Assembly (NCBI GenBank): GCA_945900455.1
Contig: CAMDJH010000021.1
Coordinates: 1-39,736, forward strand
Length of the DNA: 39,736 nucleotides
DNA from: Akkermansia muciniphila
Lineage (GTDB): Bacteria > Verrucomicrobiota > Verrucomicrobiia > Limisphaerales > UBA9464
Direction: 5' to 3'
Shown here: positions 8,305 through 16,397 of the stretch, in pieces
Layout: the number at the start of each line of letters is the position of its first letter
Position numbering within the stretch: the first letter of the stretch is position 1
The notes under the pieces: generated by a model
What the model was told of the DNA's origin: nothing
Database searches by the model: none
The model's input: only the letters and a program-made list of their open reading frames with translations
Position numbers and translations under genes: made by a program

Positions 8305-9741
8305 TTAGTGAGAGGAATCGTCGTCGGTGCCGTTCGATAATCCATTCACGAAACCAACCGCTGTCTGCTCCATGCTGCCGATGATTGCCTTGGCTCGACG
8401 GCTGAGGAATGCGTGAAAAAGTAGTGCTGGAATCGCAACCGCCATGCCGGTCGCCGTGCAGATAAGCGCCTCCGATATGCCAGCCGCCAACATCTTCGGA
8501 TCACCGCCGCCAAAACTGGAAATGATCTTAAACGTGGCGATCATGCCCGTGACGGTTCCGAGCAAACCCATTAGCGGACCCGTGGTCGCGGCGAGGGCGA
8601 GGAACGGCAGCCCCCGTTCGAGCCTCATCCGTGCTCCCAGCATTTTCTCATAGAGGATTTCCTCGATATATTCCTTCTTCTCGTCGATGTGTTCAATGGC
8701 GGCGGCCAGCAGGTCACCGGCCATGCCAGGAATACTCCGAACGTGCTGCAATGCCTTGTCGGGTTTCCTGGATTCGAGATATTGCAGAACCAACTGTAAG
8801 TCGCCCTCGGTCGCGAGTCGGACCCGGGAAAACTCGAACCACTTGAAGAGAGCGAGAAGAACGGCGGCGAGGCCCAAACCAACCAGTGGAATCATGACAA
8901 TGCCGCCCTTTTTAAGCTTTTCGAACAGAGATTCCTCCATGGCGGCAAGCTTGAAAGCATTGCCGAGGGTGGGGTCCAACACCAACTCTCCCGAGCCGGA
9001 GGCTACGAGCGCTCGACTGGCGGCTTCCAGGGCGGGATCCAGTTTGGCGATGCTCGGATCCGCCTTGTTCAGCTCCTGCTGTAACAGACCCGCCGGACCT
9101 CCCGCACTGGCTGAAAACATCGCCACTGGCCCGATCAGTGCAACCTTGCCCGTCCGCAGGACGCCCGTTTTATCCAGCGCCCGGCCGTCGATCAATTCTC
9201 CACCGAGGGCACCTTCCGCCCGTTTTAGAGCTGCTGTTAAGAGGACGGAACGTGCATTGAATTTATCCGCCGGCGCCATATCCGCAGCCGCGCCCGCTTT
9301 TTCCACGGATTCAAACAGCGAGCCGAATCGGGGCTCCTCAACAAAATTGAGACGGGACCGGAACGCGCGCGTGTATTCACTCAGCAGCGATTCTATGTAT
9401 TTAACTTCGTCGCCGCGCTGTTTGGCTTCGGTCTTCAGCGCATTCAATTCGACAAGTTGATTCTCCTGGACCCGCTGCGCCTTGGCGAATTCAACGCGTC
9501 GTTCCGCCACTTTTTGCTCAAGCTCCGTTATCTGTCGCGCGAGCGGAAGGCGGTCGGTTTCAATTTCCTGCCGGACTCTTGACAATTCGGCGAACGCCGT
9601 CTGCAAATCCTTGCCAGCCCCCGAAGCAAGATTTTCCATGTTTTGACCGAACCCGTCCGACGGCACGAGGACGATCGTCGCCGCAAGAAGGCCAATGAGG
9701 CGGCTTGTCACAAGGCTATTGCAATTGAAGAGTTGTTTCAT
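8305..9741 (-). CDS. Long ExbB-family protein with periplasmic coiled coil (TtpC-like)
   Basis: 478 aa, about twice a normal ExbB. It has a signal peptide (LLAATIVLVPSDGFG-QN, cleavage near 33), a charged coiled coil about 45-125 (AELSRVRQEIETDRLPLARQ, then ELEQKVAERRVEFAKAQRVQ), and a globular periplasmic region to about 270. The C-terminal MotA/TolQ/ExbB module follows: TM near 278-300 (GIVMIPLVGLGLAAVLLALF), then GLLGTVTGMIATFKIISSFG and ISEALICTATGMAVAIPALL. This matches TtpC, the extra inner-membrane component of TonB2 systems, thought to span toward the outer membrane (family knowledge). Its ATG overlaps the DUF3450 stop by 4 bp. Confidence 0.92.
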   Translation of the reverse strand: MKQLFNCNSLVTSRLIGLLAATIVLVPSDGFGQNMENLASGAGKDLQTAFAELSRVRQEIETDRLPLARQITELEQKVAERRVEFAKAQRVQENQLVELNALKTEAKQRGDEVKYIESLLSEYTRAFRSRLNFVEEPRFGSLFESVEKAGAAADMAPADKFNARSVLLTAALKRAEGALGGELIDGRALDKTGVLRTGKVALIGPVAMFSASAGGPAGLLQQELNKADPSIAKLDPALEAASRALVASGSGELVLDPTLGNAFKLAAMEESLFEKLKKGGIVMIPLVGLGLAAVLLALFKWFEFSRVRLATEGDLQLVLQYLESRKPDKALQHVRSIPGMAGDLLAAAIEHIDEKKEYIEEILYEKMLGARMRLERGLPFLALAATTGPLMGLLGTVTGMIATFKIISSFGGGDPKMLAAGISEALICTATGMAVAIPALLFHAFLSRRAKAIIGSMEQTAVGFVNGLSNGTDDDSSH

Positions 9742-10499
9742 TGGATGACTACCGGAAGGGAAACGAATCGGGCGGAGCGCTCGTTTCTATAGATTCGAAT
9801 GACCTCCCGGACAGGAGACGCCAGCTCGCGTTTCACCGTCCATTCCCAACCCTTTTTTCCCGGAGAACCCACCCCACCAAAATCTCCTGAATCATTGACG
9901 AAGTACGCGGCCCCCAACCCGACATAAACTGTTTCCACGGCGAGCTCCTCGCCTTTTTCATTTTTCTGCTTGTCACTAAAAATTGAGACCGCGTTGTTGA
10001 ACTTATCCAGTTCATTGAGGATCCCAACCATCACCTGAACGCGCTCGGTCGCGGGCATCTTGGTGCTTTCGGGATTTAGGGGGATTCTCGCCAGGAGCGG
10101 CTTTAGGATATCCTGGAGCGGCATGGGAAGCCGGGGAACCACCTCTGCGATTCGGACCTCGAGATCCGCCGCAAATTTCCGGGTTTGTTCGAGGCTCTCG
10201 TTGGATGACTTGAGCAACGCCTCCGCGTGCAACCACTCCTTCTCAACCTGCGTCGTGTTTGTACCGAGCCTGGTTATCTGGGTTTCGATCGACTTCAGCT
10301 CGCGATCCAGCAGTTGAGTGGTCTGATCGAGCAGATCCCGGTCGGATTGCCAGTCGGCCTTGGTCTTGGAGATCAATTGGCGGGTCTCGACCCATTTCTC
10401 AAGGGTGGACCGTGCCTCACTCAATGGAACCTCTGCCCGGGCGCAGACGACCGCGCACGCGGCAGCGAGGAGAATCCAGCCCCAACACTTTGAACTCAT
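9738..10499 (-). CDS. DUF3450-family periplasmic coiled-coil protein
   Basis: 253 aa from the ATG at 10499 (MSSKCWGWILLAAACAVVCA, a clear signal peptide with cleavage near ARA-EV). The mature protein opens with a long coiled coil (STLEKWVETRQLISKTKADW to EQTRKFAADLEVRIAEVV, residues about 27-120). A C-terminal segment follows with ELAVETVYVGLGAAYFVNDS and PVREVIRIYRNERSARFVSL, characteristic of DUF3450. This family is almost always the first gene before the long ExbB in TtpC-type TonB operons (family knowledge), and it is so here, with a 4-bp ATGA overlap to the next gene. It probably acts with the coiled coil of the long ExbB. A weak purine-rich stretch precedes the ATG. Confidence 0.88.
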   Translation of the reverse strand: MSSKCWGWILLAAACAVVCARAEVPLSEARSTLEKWVETRQLISKTKADWQSDRDLLDQTTQLLDRELKSIETQITRLGTNTTQVEKEWLHAEALLKSSNESLEQTRKFAADLEVRIAEVVPRLPMPLQDILKPLLARIPLNPESTKMPATERVQVMVGILNELDKFNNAVSIFSDKQKNEKGEELAVETVYVGLGAAYFVNDSGDFGGVGSPGKKGWEWTVKRELASPVREVIRIYRNERSARFVSLPVVIQ

Positions 10500-10848
10500 G
10501 AAACCACCCTGGGGGAGTGAGGTCACAGGCGTGCGGCGGCTCGGTTACGATTCCGTGACAACCGAATCCATCGTCGCTGCGATGGCTACTCCGTTTATTA
10601 ACCGGAGTTGGAACCGCGGATGAACACGGATAAACGCCGATTTCGGACGTTTGGGCCGTGTTCCGTCGCTCACTCTGGAAGTGGGGGCTGCTGCTGCATC
10701 TTATCCGCGTCGATCCGTGTGAGTCCGCGGTTCTTCCCCCCGCAAATTCCTGTTTCAAGTTCAACGACTCAACCGGCCGATCAGCGCCTAGGAGCTACGT
10801 GTAAGGCTTGATACTTAGGGGTTAGATTCTCGGCGTGGAACCCGCCCT
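10500..10848. other. Gene-free stretch upstream of the TonB operon
   Basis: 349 bp without a credible gene, between DUF1844 and the TonB operon. It should hold the operon promoter for leftward transcription, but I cannot point to convincing -35/-10 boxes. The only clear structure is the long inverted repeat annotated separately at 10612-10732. No transcription-factor operator or Fur-box-like palindrome was recognised. Confidence 0.6.
10612..10732. repeat. Imperfect long inverted repeat (probable dispersed intergenic element)
   Basis: The left arm starts AACCGCGGATGAACACGGAT at 10612 and continues to about 10641. The right arm (about 10702-10732), read on the other strand, starts AACCGCGGACTCACACGGAT. 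The arms match at most of about 30 positions around a 60-bp centre. From memory, sequences of the form CGCGGAT-AACACGGAT-AACGC are abundant between genes in several environmental bacteria, so this is probably a REP/MITE-like dispersed element rather than a site specific to the operon. Copies elsewhere in the genome cannot be counted here. Confidence 0.7.
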
Positions 10849-11211
10849 TCAGACAACCGGCGTCTGGAACGTCGCGGCGTCAGCGTCAGCGTCGGCGTCA
10901 GCGCGGTTGATACCGTCGACGACTTCGGTAAAGGCCGTCCGCGTGAGGCCAAGGGTTTCCTGTAGAAGGTGAATTTCGTCCGGGGAAATGTTGCCCTGGG
11001 TTTTTTTCTCCAACATCTCCAACTGATCCATGAACGTGCGCGCCGCCTCGAGGATCGGCAGCTCGACATTGCCCGTCTGGGGATTCGGTAGTTTGCCAAG
11101 AAACATCAGGGCCATCTGACCATGTCCCGTCACGAGCTGGGAGAAAAGCGCCGCGTGACGTTCCGCCACGGCATTCTCGTCGGAAGCCGCAGGCCCGCCT
11201 TCGACATTCAT
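10849..11211 (-). CDS. DUF1844 domain protein
   Basis: 120 aa from the ATG at 11211 (MNVEGGPAASDENAVAERHA). The core LALMFLGKLPNP-like motif, here QMALMFLGKLPNPQTGNVEL, followed by AARTFMDQLEMLEKKTQGNI and SPDEIHLLQETLGLTRTAFT, identifies DUF1844, a small helical family of unknown function. The start overlaps the Lon-domain gene stop by 4 bp (ATGA), so the two are co-translated. The C-terminus contains an ADADADADAA run encoded by a GCGTCA-like hexamer repeated four times (10877-10900), a slippage-prone tract. A longer upstream frame exists but overlaps the preceding gene and is not protein-like. Confidence 0.88.
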   Translation of the reverse strand: MNVEGGPAASDENAVAERHAALFSQLVTGHGQMALMFLGKLPNPQTGNVELPILEAARTFMDQLEMLEKKTQGNISPDEIHLLQETLGLTRTAFTEVVDGINRADADADADAATFQTPVV

Positions 11212-11879
11212 GTTTGTTGCCCTTTCGCTTGAGCACGAACGACCTCTCCCATCAAGAGTTGGACGAGCAGCTTCAGTCGTTTTTCCGTTGCGACAGCTTC
11301 CAGAACGGTTTGTTGTGCTCGCGGATTGTCTTGGAGAAAAAGTCGGGCGATCAGGTCCGCAAGCTGACCGGCATCGGGCCATTGCGCGAGCGATTCAATA
11401 AACCGATCAATGGTCTTGGGGCCGTCGATCTCCCCGACCGCTTTCTTGAAGGCATCAAGCGGGAGAGAGATTCCCTGTCGGGCGCGGGCTTCGGCGAGTT
11501 CGAGGACCCGGGACCGGAGAGCGTCGACGACCAGGCTTTCCTTCGGATCGGGCGCGAGAAGTTCGAAGCCGCACTGCCGGAATGGTTTATAGTGAAGGAT
11601 GCGCGTCAGGCGGATTCGCACCACACCCTGCAGAATCAGGTTGGAGGTGCCGTCGGGATTCTCGACGGATGCACGGATCAATCCGAGACAGGCAATGGGG
11701 CATGGGGATTCGGTGCGGGACCTCGGCCGTTGCAGGGCGACGGCGAACATCCGGTCCCCAGCAAGAGCTGCGCTTAGCATGGTGCGATATCGCATTTCAA
11801 AAATGCGTAACGGCAACACGGCGCCCGGAAAGAGCACCGTGTTAAGAATCATGACGCTCGCGCGAGCGGGCAGCTGCAT
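11208..11879 (-). CDS. Stand-alone Lon N-terminal (LON substrate-binding) domain protein
   Basis: 223 aa from the ATG at 11879 (MQLPARASVMILNTVLFPGA). The start VLFPGAVLPLRIFEMRYRTM with the conserved LFP..LPL.IFE.RYR pattern is the Lon N-terminal domain; later CLGLIRASVENPDGTSNLIL and QGVVRIRLTRI continue it. A helical part follows to the end. There is no AAA+ ATPase or Ser-Lys protease domain, so it is not Lon protease. Such small LON-domain proteins are widespread and of unclear role; substrate recognition or redox-linked quality control are guesses. A GTG at 11930 is an alternative start. It is coupled by ATGA overlap to DUF1844, and 64 bp follow the NUDIX gene. Confidence 0.87.
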   Translation of the reverse strand: MQLPARASVMILNTVLFPGAVLPLRIFEMRYRTMLSAALAGDRMFAVALQRPRSRTESPCPIACLGLIRASVENPDGTSNLILQGVVRIRLTRILHYKPFRQCGFELLAPDPKESLVVDALRSRVLELAEARARQGISLPLDAFKKAVGEIDGPKTIDRFIESLAQWPDAGQLADLIARLFLQDNPRAQQTVLEAVATEKRLKLLVQLLMGEVVRAQAKGQQT

Positions 11880-11943
11880 CCCCCAAAGTAAATGGGATGT
11901 GTCGGCTGGCAAGCGACGTGCCGGATCCACCGCATTTTTAGGC

Positions 11944-12465
11944 TTAGAGTGTATCAAGGAATTGTTCGTAGGCCTTGCGAGTCGAGTCAAATGCCAGGTC
12001 GGCTGGAGAAACGTCGCAAGGGGTGAGCCAGCAAACCGCCGACACTTCGTTCGAGTCGACAATTCCCGTCGGGCCGTCGAGCCGGGCAACGAAATAGAGA
12101 TCGAGCACCGGGTAGACGAGGTTGCGATAGGCGTATCGATTGGGTTGTGAACAGAGGTAGCGGAGTCCACTGGGTTCGATGCCGACCTCCTCGCGGAATT
12201 CCCGACGGACGGCAGCTTCATAGGTTTCTCCCGGATCGACGAACCCACCGGGGGGTGCCAGTCGGCCAATGGAGGGTTCCCGGGCGCGACGGATCATCAG
12301 AACCTGCCCATCCGCCCGTCGCGCAAACGCGGCGACGGCCGCTGCGGGGTTAAAATAATATCGAAAGCCACAGAAAGAGCAGTCGATGAACAGGACTTCG
12401 GTGTCCCGTTCGGGCAGCGCTCGCGAGCAACCGGGACAATATCGAAAGGCGTCGATCGGTCTCAT
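11944..12465 (-). CDS. NUDIX hydrolase with N-terminal zinc ribbon
   Basis: 173 aa. The N-terminus carries a zinc-ribbon with four cysteines, CPGC at 10-13 and CSFC at 29-32. The NUDIX box GGFVDPGETYEAAVRREFRE followed by EVGI fits GX5EX7REUXEEXGU completely, with catalytic glutamates present. This arrangement resembles NADH pyrophosphatase-related (NudC-like) and ADP-ribose-type NUDIX enzymes. The NudC SQPWPFPxS substrate motif is replaced by SQPNRYAYRNLVYP, so the substrate (a nucleoside diphosphate linked to X) is open. It lies 20 bp after the methyltransferase gene, probably in one transcript. Confidence 0.92.
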   Translation of the reverse strand: MRPIDAFRYCPGCSRALPERDTEVLFIDCSFCGFRYYFNPAAAVAAFARRADGQVLMIRRAREPSIGRLAPPGGFVDPGETYEAAVRREFREEVGIEPSGLRYLCSQPNRYAYRNLVYPVLDLYFVARLDGPTGIVDSNEVSAVCWLTPCDVSPADLAFDSTRKAYEQFLDTL

Positions 12466-12485
12466 TCAGATTTGTCATGGGTGAC

Positions 12486-13769
12486 CTACAATACCCGGGC
12501 CCAGAGAACCTTCAAATAGCGGCCTTCCGGGCAGTTTGAGAGCACGGGGTGATCCGCACCCGCGCCGGTATTATCCAGAAACTGCAGCCGTCGAACCATT
12601 CGGTGAGCCGCCTTGGTCACCAATCGCTCGAAATCCTCGGGGGTCAGCAGCCCGGAGCAGGAACACGTCACCAGCAAGCCGCCCGGTTTCAAGACGGCCA
12701 TCCCCAACGCATTTAAATCCTCGTACTTCCTAATCCCCTCGGCTTCATCCTCAATGTCACGCCCGAGAATGAGCTTGGGTGGGTCCAGAATCACGACATC
12801 CGAGGTTTCTCCGTTTTTTTGCATTTGGCGGGCATAGGAATAGGCGTCGCAATGCACCCAATCGATTCGCGCCTGATTGATGTTGGCATTGCGCTTGGCC
12901 TGTTCGATGGCTTTCTCATCGAGATCAACGCCGGTGACCTCCGTCGCACCCCCGGCCACTTTTGCGGAGAGCGCGAACCCACCGGTATAGCAACAAAGAT
13001 CCAGCACTCGTTTGCCCTGGGTGAAGGAGGCGAGCCGGCGGCGGTTCTCGCGTTGATCGCAGAAAAATCCAGTCTTATGACCCGTGGCGAAATCGATCTC
13101 ATATTTGATCCCGTGCTCCTTGATGCGAACGGTCTTCACGGGATCCGAAGCGACGGTCCTGGGATCAATTCCTTCCCAGCGCACGATGTGTTCCTCCACT
13201 TCGATGACGGCCCGTTTGGTACCAAGTCGCGTATGGAGCTTTGGGAGCCAGCGTGAGAGGCGCTGATGCATGCCGAGGCTGTGCACCTCAATGCTAAGCA
13301 CGTCCCCAAGTTTGTCCACGACCAGGCCGCTCAGGCTGTCTCCGTCGGAATGAATCACCCGGAACGCATCGGTGACCTCCGGAAGCCGGAGAATGTCGAG
13401 ACGCAAATCGAGTGCGCGGTCGATCAGCAAATCGAGGTGAGCCTCATCGGCCGGAACATCCCCGTGGTGAAACACCCGGAGTGGAACACGGGCGCGTGGA
13501 TTGTAAAGGCCCGTGCCATAGGGGCGGCCTTCGCGGTCATAGACGGCGACGAGGCTTCCCGGCCGGGCATCGGGAGAGGCGGCCCGGAGCATGGCAGGAA
13601 AGATGCACGGGTGGTTACTGTAGTATTTCAGCTGGGCCCAGGGCTTCTGCCAGGTTTCAGTTTCGGAGAGTGCTGAGTCCGCCCGCTGAAATTTGGGGGC
13701 GGAAGGACCGCCGGACCCCTGTTCGGAATGTCGGCGGCGAAAGGCGGGCGGAGAAGAAGGGCGCAACAC
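12486..13769 (-). CDS. Class I SAM-dependent rRNA methyltransferase, RlmI-like
   Basis: 427 aa if started at the GTG 13769. The recognisable protein begins at about residue 43 (PWAQLKYYSNHPCIFPAMLR), a PUA-like domain with GSLVAVYDREGRPYGTGLYN. The Rossmann methyltransferase domain has the SAM loop RVLDLCCYTGGFALSAKVAG (about 255-275) and the acceptor motif VVILDPPKL (about 325), typical of RlmI/RlmK-type 23S rRNA m5C/m7G methyltransferases. Late LLVTCSCSGLL is also typical. The first about 40 residues are low-complexity, and their DNA looks like intergenic GC-rich repeat, so the true start is uncertain; the first in-frame ATG (13592) would cut into the PUA domain. The exact target base is not predictable. 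Confidence 0.88.
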   Translation of the reverse strand: MLRPSSPPAFRRRHSEQGSGGPSAPKFQRADSALSETETWQKPWAQLKYYSNHPCIFPAMLRAASPDARPGSLVAVYDREGRPYGTGLYNPRARVPLRVFHHGDVPADEAHLDLLIDRALDLRLDILRLPEVTDAFRVIHSDGDSLSGLVVDKLGDVLSIEVHSLGMHQRLSRWLPKLHTRLGTKRAVIEVEEHIVRWEGIDPRTVASDPVKTVRIKEHGIKYEIDFATGHKTGFFCDQRENRRRLASFTQGKRVLDLCCYTGGFALSAKVAGGATEVTGVDLDEKAIEQAKRNANINQARIDWVHCDAYSYARQMQKNGETSDVVILDPPKLILGRDIEDEAEGIRKYEDLNALGMAVLKPGGLLVTCSCSGLLTPEDFERLVTKAAHRMVRRLQFLDNTGAGADHPVLSNCPEGRYLKVLWARVL

Positions 13770-13929
13770 CGCTCCCGCCTACACAGGAGAGGCCGCGCTG
13801 ACAACGAGGAAATCTCAAAAGCATGGATGCACGGGGGTTAACGGTCGGATTGATTGCCGGATTGATTTGATTGCTTTGGCGATGATTGTACCCTCTGCGC
13901 TCGCCATAAACCGGATCCCTGGGTTCTCT

Positions 13930-13983
13930 GGCATCCTGCCGGCGAACCTCCAGGGGGGGCCCACACCCGCCGGCAGGGATGCC
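13930..13983. repeat. Inverted repeat, possible dispersed element or bidirectional terminator
   Basis: GGCATCCTGCCGGCG (13930-13944) pairs with CGCCGGCAGGGATGCC (13968-13983), with one bulged base and a 23-nt centre containing GGGGGGG-CCC. It lies in the 273-bp interval between the divergently oriented methyltransferase and dioxygenase genes, so it is not needed as a terminator for either. GCCGGCATCCCTGCCGGC-type arms look like a mobile REP-type element (inference). The rest of the interval shows no gene. Confidence 0.5.
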
Positions 13984-14042
13984 GGCGCTCCCAGGTTCAT
14001 GGTCCTAGTCGATTTCCATTCGTTTGATAAATTCCCATTCCC

Positions 14043-14891
14043 ATGACCGCTCAGCCCAAATTTAAGGTCGTTCCTTCTCTCGCCCAACTCGCCACAATGG
14101 ACCGCGACCTCAGCTTCCATCCCAGCACGGTCCAAAATCCAAAATGCCTCACACCGGAACAGATCGCCCACTACAACCGCGAAGGCTATGTCAAGGGCCT
14201 GCGCGTCCTCTCGACTGAGGAAATCGCCGCCCCGCGGGCCTTCTTCGACACCATTCTCGCCCGGGTCATTTCACAAGGGGCCAGCAGTTACTCAATCATC
14301 TCCGCCCACATGAAATACGGGGCGGTCTGGGACCTGATCACCCATCCCCGCATCACGGCCTTGGTCAAGGATCTGCTGGGAGACGAGGTGGTCGGCTGGG
14401 GAGCGCAAGTCTTCTGCAAGCTGCCAGGGGACGGCAAGATCATCGCATGGCACCAGGACGCTTCCTATTGGCCCCTCACCCCCTCCAAGACGCTCACCGT
14501 CTGGCTGGCCATCGACGACGCCGATGTGGAGAACGCCTGCATGCGCTTTATCGCCGGCTCCCATCACCACGGTCACCTCACTTTCAGGCCTAGCGACGCG
14601 GGCGAGCAGAACGTGCTAAACCAAACCGTTGAAAACGCAGAGCAGTATGGGACGGTGGTGGACGATGAATTGCTGGCCGGCCAGATCTCCATACACTCCG
14701 ATCTGCTTTTGCACAGCTCCAAGGCCAACCTCTCGCAGCGCCGGCGCTGCGGGCTCACCCTGCGCTACTGCACCCCCGACGTGCGTGGCACCATGGGCTG
14801 GAACAAGGAGGGAATCCTCATCAGCGGAACCGATCCAGAGAGTCACTGGGGCAACCCGCCCCGGCCGGTGCGGGACTACGAGGGGATCTGA
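14043..14891 (+). CDS. Phytanoyl-CoA dioxygenase (PhyH) family protein
   Basis: 282 aa. The double-stranded beta-helix Fe(II)/2-oxoglutarate oxygenase fold is indicated by the iron triad H137-x-D139 (IIAWHQDASYWPL) and H224 (SDLLLHSSKANLS), followed by the Arg-rich RRRCGLTLRYC segment that binds 2-oxoglutarate in the family. LTVWLAIDDADVENACMRFI then AGSHHHGHL is typical PhyH. In bacteria these enzymes hydroxylate diverse small molecules and natural products; the substrate here is not predictable. The gene stands alone on the plus strand, convergent with the AAA+ gene 6 bp away. A second possible start is ATG 14097 (MDRDLSFHPS). Confidence 0.92.
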   Translation: MTAQPKFKVVPSLAQLATMDRDLSFHPSTVQNPKCLTPEQIAHYNREGYVKGLRVLSTEEIAAPRAFFDTILARVISQGASSYSIISAHMKYGAVWDLITHPRITALVKDLLGDEVVGWGAQVFCKLPGDGKIIAWHQDASYWPLTPSKTLTVWLAIDDADVENACMRFIAGSHHHGHLTFRPSDAGEQNVLNQTVENAEQYGTVVDDELLAGQISIHSDLLLHSSKANLSQRRRCGLTLRYCTPDVRGTMGWNKEGILISGTDPESHWGNPPRPVRDYEGI

Positions 14892-14897
14892 AGGGAA

Positions 14898-16397
14898 TCA
14901 GGCTCTCCGAGCTCGAACCGTTGCCCACTCCCGCAATCGACTCGTCTGCTCGGCCATCGTACGCGCCAACGGGATCATCTCCTGACCGGCGCGCAACAAA
15001 TCGTCCGAGGTGAGGTCGTGCCCTTCGCCAAAAGCGGAATACAGGCCCGCCACAACAACGGCTTCGATCTCGGCACCACTGAAATCGGGAGTGGCCGCGG
15101 CAACCGCGCCGACATCAAAGGATTCCGCCGGCCGACCACGCCGGTTGAGATGCACACCGAGAATTTCGGCGCGGCCAGCCTCGTCAGGCAGGTCGACGAA
15201 AAAAATCTCATCGAAACGCCCCCGCCGAAGCAGCTCGGGAGGCAGATGGGAAATGTCATTGGCCGTGGCGACGACGAACACCGGGGCGGTCTTCTCCGCC
15301 AGCCAGGTGAGTAGCGTGCCGAAAACGCGAGCACCGGTGCCGCCATCGCTCGCACCACTGCTGGCCGTCCCGGCAAAGGCCTTGTCAATTTCGTCGATCC
15401 ACAGCACCGCGGGAGAGACGCTCTCCGCGACCGCGATCGCCCGTCGGACGTTTTCTTCCGACGACCCGACGTAACTTCCGAACAACCGACCCAGGTCGAA
15501 GCGCAGGAGCGGCAGTTGCCATTCGCTGGCGACGGCCTTTGCGCAAAGACTCTTGCCGCAGCCCTGCACCCCGAGCAGGAGCACACCCCGCGGTGACGGC
15601 AGCCCAAACTCGCGGGCCTCAAGGGTAAAGGCCAACCGTCGTTCTCTCAGCCATCGTTTCAGCCCGGCCAGACCACCCACGTGATCAAATCCCTCCGCGG
15701 GAACGAGGTACTCCAGTAAGCCATTTTTCCGCACCAACTGCTGTTTTTCCGCAAACACCTCGTTCACCAGATCGCCGCCCAGCCGCCCATGCTTTACGAG
15801 AACCCGCGCAAATACATTTTCCGTTTCCGCCCGTGTCAATCCTCGCGCCGCTTCCATCAATCGGTCCCGGCCCGCCGCATCCACGTCGACGCGCACCGAC
15901 CCCTGATTCAACATTTCTTCGGCGATGTCATCCAGCAGTGCCCCCAACTCCGCCCGATCTGGCAGTGGGAGCGACAACACCGTGGTCTCTTTTTCGAGCT
16001 CGATCGGAATCAGCAACACCGGCGAAACCAAGAGGATGGTCTTGAGACTATTCTTCAGGTGGAGTGCGATGTCTTTGAGTTTCCGAACGACCGCTGGATG
16101 TGCCGGCCCCATCCACGCGTGCAGGTCCTTGAAAACAAACAGGGCGGGCTCGACCTGCTCCAGGATCTGATCGAGGGCAACCAGTGGATCCCGAGTGGCC
16201 ATGTTCCGGTGCTTGGATTGGATGCTCGTTCCCGCCGGGACCAAACCGCCCGTGCAGGTCCATTCAAATACCTTCTTGTTCCGGCGCCCGGCAACTTCCA
16301 AGACCGCCTCCTCGGCGCGGAGTTCTTCTCCGGTCAGCACGTACACCAACGGATAGCGGGCACGGATCAGCAATTCCAATTCAGCGGTAAACGACAC
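14898..16397 (-). CDS. Ycf46-like AAA+ ATPase
   Basis: 499 aa from the GTG at 16397 (VSFTAELELLIRARYPLVYV), which matches the family N-terminus ELxxLIRxRYPLIYxxT. The ATG at 16493 would add 32 atypical residues and overlap purM's start. The N-terminal half has FVFKDLHAWMG and LLVSPVLLIPIELEKETTVL. The AAA+ half starts VGGLAGLKRWLRERRLAFTL, then Walker A LLLGVQGCGKSLCAK, Walker B AVLWIDEIDKAFAG, a glycine/serine-rich loop and ATANDISHLPPELLRRGRFD with the arginine finger. This is the pattern of Ycf46, a cyanobacterial/plastid ATPase linked to inorganic-carbon use (family knowledge), also seen in Verrucomicrobiota. Partner and substrate are unknown. Confidence 0.9.
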   Translation of the reverse strand: MSFTAELELLIRARYPLVYVLTGEELRAEEAVLEVAGRRNKKVFEWTCTGGLVPAGTSIQSKHRNMATRDPLVALDQILEQVEPALFVFKDLHAWMGPAHPAVVRKLKDIALHLKNSLKTILLVSPVLLIPIELEKETTVLSLPLPDRAELGALLDDIAEEMLNQGSVRVDVDAAGRDRLMEAARGLTRAETENVFARVLVKHGRLGGDLVNEVFAEKQQLVRKNGLLEYLVPAEGFDHVGGLAGLKRWLRERRLAFTLEAREFGLPSPRGVLLLGVQGCGKSLCAKAVASEWQLPLLRFDLGRLFGSYVGSSEENVRRAIAVAESVSPAVLWIDEIDKAFAGTASSGASDGGTGARVFGTLLTWLAEKTAPVFVVATANDISHLPPELLRRGRFDEIFFVDLPDEAGRAEILGVHLNRRGRPAESFDVGAVAAATPDFSGAEIEAVVVAGLYSAFGEGHDLTSDDLLRAGQEMIPLARTMAEQTSRLREWATVRARRA

